DNA from: Paulinella micropora
Lineage: Eukaryota > Cercozoa > Imbricatea > Euglyphida > Paulinellidae
NCBI GenBank assembly: GCA_019918135.1
Contig: WBZZ01002988.1
Coordinates: forward strand, 417,501 to 481,500
Length of the DNA: 64,000 nucleotides
Reading direction: 5' to 3'
The first letter of the stretch is position 1, and each line of letters begins with the position of its first letter. The notes beneath the pieces were generated by a model, which was not told the origin of the DNA, ran no database searches, and was given only the letters and a program-made list of their open reading frames with translations. Shown here piece by piece: positions 1 through 9,020 of this stretch. The position numbers and the translations under genes were made by a program.

Positions 1-3
1 ATT

Positions 4-285
4 AATATTGCTGTTGACATTCAAGACAACAACAAAAATTAGTTTTTCATTTTTGTGTCAGATTTTCATTTTTGTGACAGTTTTTCATTTTTGTGACAAA
101 AATTCAAATTTTCAAATTTAACTGTAACATTTCGCGAAAATTTACGATATTTTGCGGACGAATATAGCAGTTAATTTGAAAAATTCAAATTTTCACCCAA
201 AATCAAAATTCCAACCAAAACTGAAATTCCAACCAAAACAGAAAAATCAATTTTTTTTGTTGTCTTGAATGTCAACAGCAATATT
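4..285. mobile_element. Small inverted-repeat element (MITE-like)
   Basis: The first 37 bases (4-40) reappear as the reverse complement at 249-285 with a single mismatch. The enclosed ~280 bp is A+T rich and has no coding capacity. Terminal inverted repeats around a short non-coding core are typical of non-autonomous DNA transposons. The window starts three bases before the element, so a target-site duplication cannot be judged and the superfamily is unknown. Confidence 0.6.
42..100. repeat. Three tandem copies of a ~19 bp AT-rich unit
   Basis: A unit reading approximately TTTTTCATTTTTGTGACAG occurs three times in a row with minor differences, inside the inverted-repeat element at 4-285. Confidence 0.65.
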
Positions 286-845
286 TGTCGGAAAAATATC
301 AAAATTTCTCAAATTAACTGTTGTATATGAAATATATCAGTTAATACAGTGCCACTGGCACGTCCGCAAAAATTATGACTCTGCGAAAATTTTCGCAAAA
401 TATTATTTACAACTTGTCTGCACATCTACACTCCCCCTGCTTATCCCAAAGAAAACACACACCACTCACCTTTCCCCCAACATGGAGGTAACGGCAAGAG
501 GCCCGCGTGTGCACTTGCCCTCTTTGCTGAAGATCCAGCACTCATCATCTCTTTGGACTTCCCTTTCCCGGTTTTCCGGACAGCCAAACCCTTCTCGGTT
601 GAACTAGTCACTGAACAGTGGCTCGGTCAAACTCCTTATCCAATTCTAGGGCAGTGTCGTTCCCTGCGCCTGCAGTGCATAAACTTCCACCATGTGGCGA
701 AGTCCAATTTGAACTGCTTCAGGTTTAGTTCGGCCATCTCCACCCATACTTGCCATGCTTTCGTCACTCTAGAGTCCGACTGTTTTGGACCCACTAAAGC
801 GTACTTCACTATCTGTTGAAGCCGATTATCGGTTGGGGCTTGGCC
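286..845. other. Intergenic stretch, no supported gene
   Basis: No supported gene. The part near 300-325 holds a short imperfect inverted match to 168-187 (AGTTAATTTGA-type motif), possibly an outer arm of the neighbouring inverted-repeat element. The short open frames here lack family resemblance. Confidence 0.4.
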
Positions 846-1813
846 CTAGTCTGCCAACCAGTCTCTCCTAGCGTTCAGGTCAACGCACTGTCCGACGTAC
901 TGCTGCTTGCTAGTAAAGAGGAAGTCGTTCAGCTCGTTCACCTTATAATTATCCTGGACGTCGGCTGAGTCGGCTTTCTTATACCGGGCTTGCAACAATA
1001 TCCCATAGAGCTTTTGGGTTTTGACCAAAGGTCAGACTTTCCGGATTGGCTAAGTCACGCACTAGGCTCTTGGCCTAACCACCGAGCATATCATAAATGA
1101 TATTGAACAGTCTTTCCCTTTGCTTGCTCATCTCTGCAAGTATGCTAGCGTCATAGGCCATCACCTGTCGTGTCAGTGCGCGAGCATGATCAGCACCCCC
1201 TAGTGGGTTTTGACCTTAGAGGGGTCCGTCTGTCCTCGGGAGGCCCCACTCTTGCCGTCGCCCCCTAAGTCTGAGCCCTCAGCTGACAGCCTAGGTTTGT
1301 CAGTGCTAGCATATCACTAGAGTAGAGGTCGGGACTATTACGGTTTTCATCTCCTTCTTCCTTTCCTTCTTCAAGCTCAGCGGCTTCCTCCCCTTCGGAC
1401 TACCGTCGACACCGGTTTATAAAGCTTGATTGGGGTTTTCTTTCCTTCAGCTGCCCCTAACGCCTCATCTAAGTTTTGAGCAGACGATTTTGTGTTGGGC
1501 ATCGGCCACACGCGCGTGTAGGTCCCGATGTTTTGTCCTCAAAGTATTCCATTACCAAGCGGTCATCGTCTAAGTCTGCCCAACTATTAAGATCGGCCAC
1601 TTCCCAAGCTAGAATAAGGGCAGGCACTTCCCTACCCCGTAGCTGTATTCCGAGTACGTTCTCCCTGTGAACGTGTTGCTTATGGGTGGCTGTACCTTGT
1701 AATACTTCCTTACGAGCTTTAGCATGGCTGCTTTGGACTACTTGTCTATGAAGCAAAACCCATGCTTCTTTACCAGTGAATGTGATCTTGTCGTCTGTCT
1801 TGCTAGTAGCCAT
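846..1813 (-). mobile_element. Gag-like remnant of an LTR retrotransposon (fossil)
   Basis: Minus-strand open pieces encode a hydrophilic protein that looks like a retrotransposon Gag. One part opens with MATSKTDDKITFTGKEAW, resembling the LTG..W start of copia-type Gag. A later part has an ALWDI-like motif followed by a helix-rich stretch ending near RRDWLAD. No protease, integrase or reverse transcriptase of this element is visible in the window. It is broken in several places and old. Family assignment is weak; it could belong to another Gag-bearing class. Confidence 0.4.
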
Positions 1814-2059
1814 TTCTTACTACCGTCGGTCTTGCCCAGACACGCACCCACCTCACACACTCTCTCAAACAGCACACAGCTATGCTCTCTACTTGTAAAA
1901 TAGAGATAGAGTCACACCCTGCTCACTCCGTTCTGATGGCAGAGACACAGGTAAGCAACCACACACACGCCCACACAGAGAGGACACTTCAAAGGACACC
2001 AACAGGCTCACACACACTCTACACAGTATAGTGCATTAAGCCTCTCCCACACCTCCCTT

Positions 2060-2096
<37 letters not shown>

Positions 2097-2783
2097 ACCT
2101 ACGTGTGCTATCACTGACTATTTCACTCAGACTCCACAGAGACTACCTCAGCTACCACTTACGACAGCCTTCCGTCCACTAGTAAGAGTCCTATTTGCAA
2201 AATCAGTTTGCCAACCCACTAAGGTCACAGTTTGTAGTTGTTTTCGTACAACCACCTAAACAGTCACTTAACGCTCCTAACCAAGTGACCAATGCACGGC
2301 TTTACAGAGCACACAGTCTTACCACACCTCCCTCTCACTCTTAACCAAGTCACAGCAAAGGCACAAGCAGCATGTGAGATGTTGTAACTTTAGTCTAATG
2401 AGGGTGATACTAGGAGGCCCCTGGTATATCAGGGTTCAGCGAGAGGCTATTTTCACCCACCTAGGGACTGCGGTCCAAACCACAGAATGGATACTACTGA
2501 CAGTAAAGCACAGATAAACACCACAGAGAGCAGACTAGCTATTCCCTCTCTGCCTACACCAGCACTAAAAAAGCAACCCTATAGCTACCTTGTAAGTCTG
2601 TGCAATGCAACTGTTGTGTCCGTGGGTCCTTCTTCACAAGGAAAACCACCGTCCGCTTAACACAACCACGGTACACGGAACAAAAACAGACACCTTTCAG
2701 ATTGCACCCCACTGCCCACAGCAACCTTAACGTCTTTAATGAGCAACCGACTACTGTAAGTCTTGTCCTTCTGGTTCCCCACC
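1814..2783. other. Non-coding flank, possibly leader or LTR of the gag-like remnant
   Basis: This stretch has no supported gene. It is rich in CACAC and CTCTC words and lies upstream of the minus-strand gag-like remnant, where a 5' LTR and leader would be expected. I could not find a second copy of it in the window to prove an LTR. Confidence 0.35.
2064..2094. repeat. (TC)n microsatellite
   Basis: About fifteen uninterrupted TC units. Confidence 0.9.
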
Positions 2784-2790
2784 TTACCTC
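2784..2790. repeat. Candidate target-site duplication, left copy
   Basis: TTACCTC directly precedes the left end of the Polinton and is repeated at 44,129-44,135 directly after its right end. Polintons make ~6 bp target duplications, so six of these seven bases probably form the duplication. Confidence 0.6.
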
Positions 2791-2793
2791 AGT

Positions 2794-2934
2794 AGTATAG
2801 GGTCGCACTTCATCACACTTTTTCGATACATACCCCCGAAGGAATCAAAATGATTCCAACGGCTCTCCTCTTCATTTCGCAAACAAACAATACAGAAAGC
2901 AATTATAAGCAAATAAGCCTTATCTTAAAAGTTA
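2794..2934 (+). repeat. Polinton left terminal inverted repeat
   Basis: This begins AGTATAGGGTCGCACTTC and matches the reverse complement of 43,989-44,126 with a few small differences. Polintons typically have long terminal inverted repeats bound by the terminal protein and integrase. Confidence 0.9.
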
Positions 2935-3404
2935 TCCACAATAAGAAAAACGGAAAAATGAACTCAAAACATAAAAACAAATCATTATTCACATCAACCA
3001 TTGTAACAAAATAAGAAACCATAAAGCAACATCACATAAGCCACCAACAACTCACAAAGCAACTAATCACACCGATCCGCCGAAATTAAAGCCATCAGCC
3101 AAACTAATTCCACCACACACCATCAGCCACTTTTTTCTCACAGACAAACCGTCAAGCATACCACAACAACAAAAACGACAAAATAAATTGTCAGCACATT
3201 TTGGACTACTTTACAGAAAAACCAGAAAATCAAAAACACATTTTTTTGTTTTTTTGCATTTTCTTGTTTTTTCCGCACTTTCTATGAGCGATTTCATAGA
3301 CGACGAAGCACAAGAAAGCAGTAGTAGTGGCGAGGAAGTAGAACAGAGAAGCAGGAATTGCTAATTTCTGGGTTGAGAACAAGGAAGGCAGATCAGAGGT
3401 TTCA
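2935..3404. other. AT-rich Polinton subterminal region
   Basis: A+T-rich sequence with no gene that I can support. A short open stretch starting near 3,284 (Asp/Glu/Ser-rich) may be linked to the small ORF that follows. Confidence 0.4.
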
Positions 3405-3593
3405 TTGTATCGCTACCATTCTGCTTTGAAACCTGAGCAAATTCCAGACTACCGCCTCGCTGTCTATCCTGACAACTCTGTCAGGCTTTTTCGTTTGATG
3501 GACAATCTCGTAAAAATCAGCGCATATTATAACCTTGAGCCATTAACTATTTACAAGGCTTACTTTCGAGCTGAAGAAGCTAAGCAAGCCTAA
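3405..3593 (+). CDS. Small hypothetical Polinton protein
   Basis: A 62-residue open frame with balanced composition, including YRLAVYPDNSVRLFRLMDN and a C-terminal Tyr/Glu/Ala-rich helix. It is the only plus-strand candidate left of the integrase and converges on it with a ~30 bp gap. I do not recognise a family. The upstream start is uncertain because acidic open sequence precedes it. It could be the 3' part of a larger early or replication-related protein, but nothing in the sequence proves this. Confidence 0.35.
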   Translation: MYRYHSALKPEQIPDYRLAVYPDNSVRLFRLMDNLVKISAYYNLEPLTIYKAYFRAEEAKQA

Positions 3594-3621
3594 TAATGGT
3601 TGTTATGATTGTGCAATTAAA

Positions 3622-4620
3622 TTACAAATCCAACACTTCTTTTTTCTGTTTTATTCTTTGACTGCTTTTTATGTTCTCCGGTTTAATTTCTAATGATTTT
3701 GATAAATTAATATTTTTTTTCTCTTTCGTAATTTGTTTAACTTTATCGGCTAACTGCTCAGCCGGTTCTGTTTCTTCCGGTTGCTCTATAAGATTTGTTT
3801 TTAATAATTCACTAGGCCTTACTAAGTCTTCTTCTCTAAGTATGACTTTAAATCCTTTACGGCCTTGAACTTTATAAACTGCTCTACTAAATTGTTTATC
3901 ACCTTTTGAAAAAATAGTTCTTTCTAATTCCTTTCTCACTCTTGTCCCCTTAGGGAAATCATTGATTAAAGGATTTCTGTATATTTCCTAAGTGTTTTTT
4001 TCAGTTCCTTCATAAACATTAATAGGCACTGCTTTAATTGTGATGTGATAAGATTTATTGTAATCATCTACAACCTGATGAATAATGAGCACCCATTGAA
4101 AATTTTCATTAAATTCCCATATCAAGTTTAACTCATTCCGTATTGTCCTAATAAATCTATCTATTATACCCATTGTCCTGTGATCACCTACTTGAACCGG
4201 TCTGTGCTCAATATTGTTTTGTCTAAAATATTCAGCCACTTGCCCCTTAAACTCACCACCATTATCCGATGTAATACTTTTAGGGACTTCTTTCGCAAAT
4301 ATTTTTTTTATCCTTCCAAAACATAACCTGTAGTTTTATTTTAAATTGGTTCAATCCATCCACGACAGCTATAAACATCAATGGCTACTAGTCCAAAATT
4401 ATAGTGAGCATTACCATTCTTTGTCGCAACCTTTGACATGTCCATTAAGTCAATAAATACTTGGCTCAGTGGTTTAGCCCTAGGGCTGTTATTGTATTCC
4501 ATATCTTGGTGGGCTTTGATTGCTTGTGTATTTCAATTGCTTCTTTAAGTTTCATTTTTCTATCTTCTTCCTCTTGCTCAGTGCCTGTCACATCTCGCTG
4601 AATATGTTTGTAGTCCATGA
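3622..4620 (-). pseudogene. Retroviral-type (rve) integrase of the Polinton (fossil)
   Basis: Read on the minus strand, the region starts near MDYKHIQRDVTGTEQ. It then shows the RNase H-fold integrase core: VFIDLMDMSK with the first catalytic Asp, then VAIDVYSC, a second-Asp region before VAEYFRQNN, and the GIIDRFIRTIRNE helix typical of Polinton integrases. A C-terminal SH3/chromo-like tail (SRAVYKVQGRKGFKVIL, then RPSELLK) and a Lys/Glu-rich end follow. The enzyme inserts the element by strand transfer and gives the class its ~6 bp target duplications. The gene is broken, with about three breaks. Confidence 0.8.
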
Positions 4621-4713
4621 TATATCATTAGAATTTTAAAAACATTCTTGAGACATCATCATTATTTTTTTCTTTCTTAGCACCACCAGAAGACTGATTA
4701 TATACTTTTTCAC

Positions 4714-5179
4714 TTACACTGCTTGACTTTTACCCTTACTTTTCTTTACTGGAATTTCCTCCTCACTTTCTTCACTTTCGCTTTCGCTCTCATCAGGTTC
4801 TGGGGGCGATCGTGATCGCATGCCCGTTTCGGGCTTTTCAGGCACCTGCTTTTTACTTACTTTCTTCTTTGCTTCCGCTTTCTTTCTTCTTATTTTCATT
4901 TTAGCCATCTTTTCAGCAATGATATCTGTGAAATCACATTCTTCATCTCTCTCACTGCTTTCTTCTGGTGTATCATCTTGGTCTTTTCCATTATTGATAT
5001 CATTAGCGACACCCATTTCGGCAATGCGTTTTATCTTTTCCTCCATCTCTTCATCATCGCCTACATAAGCATTTCTACACTTGCTAATTTCTCTTTTGCT
5101 ATTTCAATCTTTTGCTGTTTCTTACTCTTAATACTTTCCACAGCCTTTCCCCAATTCTTACGACTTGCTTCGGGAGACG
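4714..5179 (-). pseudogene. Charged hypothetical Polinton protein (fossil)
   Basis: Minus-strand coding sequence starting MPSPEASRKNWGKAVESI, followed by a long Lys/Glu helix and a Ser/Glu-acidic tail (PDESESESEESEEE) with basic patches (KMKIRRKKAEAKKK). The composition suggests a coiled-coil or nucleic-acid-binding protein. It lies directly upstream of the integrase on the same strand and could be co-expressed with it. No family is recognised. It is broken, with about one break. Confidence 0.4.
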
Positions 5180-5246
5180 GCATTTATAGAATACTAAAAA
5201 TATATTAATCTTAGTATTTTTTTTAATAAATAATAGATCTTTATTT

Positions 5247-5256
5247 AATATATACC
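5247..5256 (+). promoter_or_regulatory. AT-rich TAATATATA motif before the fibre start
   Basis: TAATATATACC lies directly before the fibre ATG at 5,258. Similar ATAATATA words precede other Polinton starts (about 31,703, 34,011, 34,868 and 36,503). In such an AT-rich background this is suggestive only. Confidence 0.3.
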
Positions 5257-5257
5257 A

Positions 5258-8029
5258 ATGTCGCAATATAAATCATTACTTTGCCTTAATGAGTTGGCTG
5301 TTGATAGTCTAAATATACTTAACCTTGACCTTACCAACACAAACATAGTAGGTTTAAACACAGACAGAGTGCCTGAAGATGCCGACCCGATAAATCTTCA
5401 TTATACTGATGGGCGATTTGATGCGAGACTTGCTACCAAAAGCACAACCGACATCAAGAAGGAAAAAATTTATACTATACAGAGCAACGAGTAAGGGACA
5501 ACGACGAAGTCAAAGCCTCAACTCAACACCGCTCTAATACATCCAATCCGCACCAAACCAGTCTATACAATCTGATTGACACTAACATATCTGCACCAGT
5601 GGTCGGCCAATACTTAACATATAATGATGTAGATGGTAAATGGAGGAATACCACCCTCGGTTCAATTGATACACTTTCAGATGTAGTCATAACCGCACCA
5701 ATAGCCACTAATAGTTATCTCACATATAATTCAATAAACTGGGTAAATTAAACATTTCCGATAAATGTTGATGAATTCGGTAATATTAGTATGGGCGGGT
5801 ATTTGAACATAACAGGAGTAAATTTGCTAAATACCAAAGATGTTGATGAATGGATATGTGAACATAATGATAATAATAATAAAGTTTCAGCAGGTGGAAG
5901 TATAGATAGCCACAGCGATGTGACAATAACAGGCTTCCCCGCAGATAATCAATTACTCATTTATAGCACGGGGCAATGGAGAAACACTACACCACCCTTT
6001 CTGAGATTAGACGGCACTGCCAGTATGACGGGAGGACTAAATATGGGTGGTTATGCTATTTCAGGGGCTTCTACGTATAATGGAATTAATCTCGCTAATC
6101 TCGCAGTTGATGATTCGGTGGTCAAACTAACAGGAGACCAAACCATAGTAGGAATTAAAACATTTAGCAGTATAATAAATGCGAGTGCGGGGATTGATAT
6201 GAAAAGTCAAAACATTACAAATGTAAATCAACTAAGTGGCAGGTCTATCACAACTTGGCTATCAGAGCACGATACGAACACGGCGAAAGTGTCGGCGAGT
6301 GGAAGTATTGATACACATAGCGATGTGATTATAACAACAGCATCAGATAATCAACTACTCATTTATAGGACTGGACAATGGAGAAACACAAACTCGCCCT
6401 TTCTTAGATTAGACGGCACTGCTAGTATGACGGGAGGACTAAATATGGGAAATCAAAATATAACAAATGTAAATCTTGTTGATGGTGTGGATGTTTCTGT
6501 TCTTGATACTTCGGCAGTTGAAACCTCAGGAAACCAAACCATAGCAGGAATTAAGACATATAGCAGTGGTGTTGAAATTACTGGAAATTCAATCAATTCA
6601 ACAACAAAGGGAACATTCATTGTTTTCAATTCTACCAGTAATATTGGGTCTATTGCTAGTTTGGATATGAACACGGCAACATATTACAACTTTGAAATTT
6701 CAGCAAAAAAAAATAAGTTTTATTATTGATGGAACGATTGTTTCGTGGTTTAATGCTACTGGCTTAGATTGTAATAGTAGTCGGATTGTTAATCTAGGAG
6801 CACCACAAAATGCGAATGAAGCGGTAAATAGGCAATATCTTGATGACAATTGTGTGAAACTAACAGGAGACCAAACAATAACAGGAATTAAAACATTCAA
6901 CGGGACAAGCACTGTGATAAAATATCTAACTTTAACACAAACGGCTGATTTTAATGATCAAGTTATCATTAATGGTGGAAATATAACTTATAATGGGGCG
7001 AGGATATTAAACCAAAATGGAGGAGATATATTCTTTTCACAGACATCAGGTGATTATCAATATTTCTTATTTACTCTAAATACTGCTACAAGTGGAACCG
7101 CAGACCAAAGAGGTTATGTATTCACGAATGTAGCATTTGATGTAAAAGGGGCGGGACTTTATATTTCAAAACTTTTGGATAATAAAAGTGCTTCATCTGA
7201 CATCGTCCGTTTCAACAATGCTGGTGGTATGCGGTTTTGTGGTGCCTTAGATATGAATTCAAACAACATAACAAGTGCTGGAACAATAACAGGAACAACA
7301 ATAACAGGAACAACATTAACAACGAGCGATAAAATAACAACAGCACTAGGCAAACCGATAATCATAGGCAATATAACAAAAGGAATAGGAACAACAGGAG
7401 GCTTAGAATTGTATGGGACATTTAATAACAATACAACTGGAGCACATTTGCAGGCTATTACAACGGAAGATATTTATCCTACTTTTCAACTAACTAATTT
7501 AAGTCATAATAACATAAATATGACCTTTGATGCGTATTTAGATGCTGGCGGATGGAAATCAAGTTATGCGAGTTCTAATTTTCTAATTAGTAAACGGAAT
7601 AATAAACTTAGATTTTTGTATGATCGTGGGAAAAGTGTTGGGATTGCTGTTCCCTGGTCTCTCGCCCTGGAACTTGACACATCAGGCTTATTAATAACAA
7701 AGGCGATTACAGCGAGTGGTCTAATAACGGCAAATGCGGGTATATCAACAACAACGGCAACCGCGAGTGGATTACTAACGGCAAATGCGGGTATATCAAC
7801 AACAACGTTGGCAACGAGCGATAAAATAACAACAGCACTAGGCAAACCGATAATCATAGGCAATTCAACAAAAGGAGTAGGAGTAACTGGTGGCTTAGAA
7901 TTATATGGAACAGACGGAAATGCGAATGGCCCACATATTCAAGCATTCGTTCATACATCAATTTATCCCACATTCCAATTATTGAATTATAGTCAGGACA
8001 ATATTGCTTTAAGTTTTGATAGTTATTGG
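5258..8029 (+). pseudogene. Fibre-like protein, N-terminal and shaft part (fossil)
   Basis: From MSQYKSLLCLNELAVDS onward the region encodes a repetitive, Gly/Ser/Thr/Asn-rich protein. A recurrent module LRLDGTASMTGGLNMG is preceded by DNQLLIY.TGQWRNT. Such modules are typical of trimeric beta-rich tail and head fibres of phages and large DNA viruses. VKLTGDQTI.GIKTF repeats follow, then ITGTTITGTTLTTSDKIT-type repeats. The C-terminal end lies beyond the LINE at 27,677-29,911. In the virus-like particle it would be a receptor-binding spike. Apart from the LINE insertion it has about three other breaks. Confidence 0.75.
6560..8029 (+). repeat. ~1.47 kb direct repeat flanking the LINE, left copy
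   Basis: 1,470 bp of fibre sequence reappear at 27,677-29,144 (1,468 bp) with only about three differences. The LINE lies exactly between the copies: the first ends at AGTTATTGG just before the LINE 5' end, and the second starts at ATAGCAGTGG directly after the LINE A-rich 3' end. This is either an exceptionally long target-site duplication or a segmental duplication. Confidence 0.95.
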
Positions 8030-9020
8030 TACGCACAGCCTCACCCGGGGCTCGGCACTACCGAAGGCGTTCATCTGGGGACCCTGTAGCGTGAAACGGC
8101 GCATCCCCTTCACACACCACCACCTCCCCGTCCTCAATCGCCTCTCCCTCTAACCCCGCCGCTCAACCTCCCCGCGGACTGACCATCCGCCTTACAGCTC
8201 GCTTCGCGTAGGTGTCCAAGATCCTCTGGGCTTAACCGTGACTGAAGGGTGGACAAGCAGAGCCAGGAAAGCGAGTGGCCGCATACGTCTTTGACTGTGC
8301 GGTCGCCTAGCGTTTCAGGCACGCTGTATTGCCCTTACTTTGGTCCGGCCAGAGGGAACTCTGTCTTGGTCGCCGCCGGACACTGTCCTACAGGCAAAGC
8401 GCTCCCAAGAGCGAGAGTCCAGTGACAGGAAAGACAGTGACCGCACCCGACTGTGCTGGTGCGGCCGCTGATCGGTTCAGACACTGGTCCTTCTGTTTCT
8501 TGGGGGTTTGCTCGCCGGAGGAGTAATCACAGTGTACGGTTCTCCTGGGTCCTTCCCTCGCCGCTTCCCTTCGAACGGCGGCCTCCTGGGAAGCGACGCG
8601 CCTGTCGACACTGCCTTACTGACACAGGACCCGTGACATCAGGGCTTGTCTGAGCCAGAGAAGACAGAGGCCGTCACCCGTGTGTTGGGGGCGGTCGCTG
8701 AACGACTCAGGCACACTCTCCCTTCCTGTCCCTGGTATCCAGTCAGTATCAGGCTCTTGTGCAAGGCCCCCTGGTTGGACCGTCCCATCCGAGTCCAAAC
8801 CAGGTTCCGTGAAGCGCAGTGACTTCTGGCACTGTCCCGCCCACCTCGTGCGTTGGTGATTCCAGGTCTGCAGAGCCAGGGAAGGCAGTGACCGTCACCC
8901 GTGTGTGTGGTACGGCCGCTGACCGCTCTCAGGCACCCTCTCCTGGACCCTCCCATCACACCTGCAGGGGTTGACCCGTGTGCCCGTCACTCTAGCTGGA
9001 GTTGATCACTCTCCCCCGGG
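8030..9020 (+). promoter_or_regulatory. LINE 5' leader with imperfect subrepeats
   Basis: GC-rich leader without a convincing ORF. A ~70-80 bp motif, roughly GAGCCAGGGAAGGCAGTGAC followed by a CGGCCGCTGA core and TCAGGCACNCT, recurs near 8,258, 8,420, 8,648 and 8,872. Tandem subrepeats in the 5' UTR are known as internal promoter modules in several LINE families, so this may be the promoter. That role is inferred. Confidence 0.55.

Noticed and set aside
1476-1670. Plus-strand frame opposite the gag-like remnant
   Set aside because: The minus strand has the better composition and a Gag-like start; the plus frame is a shadow.
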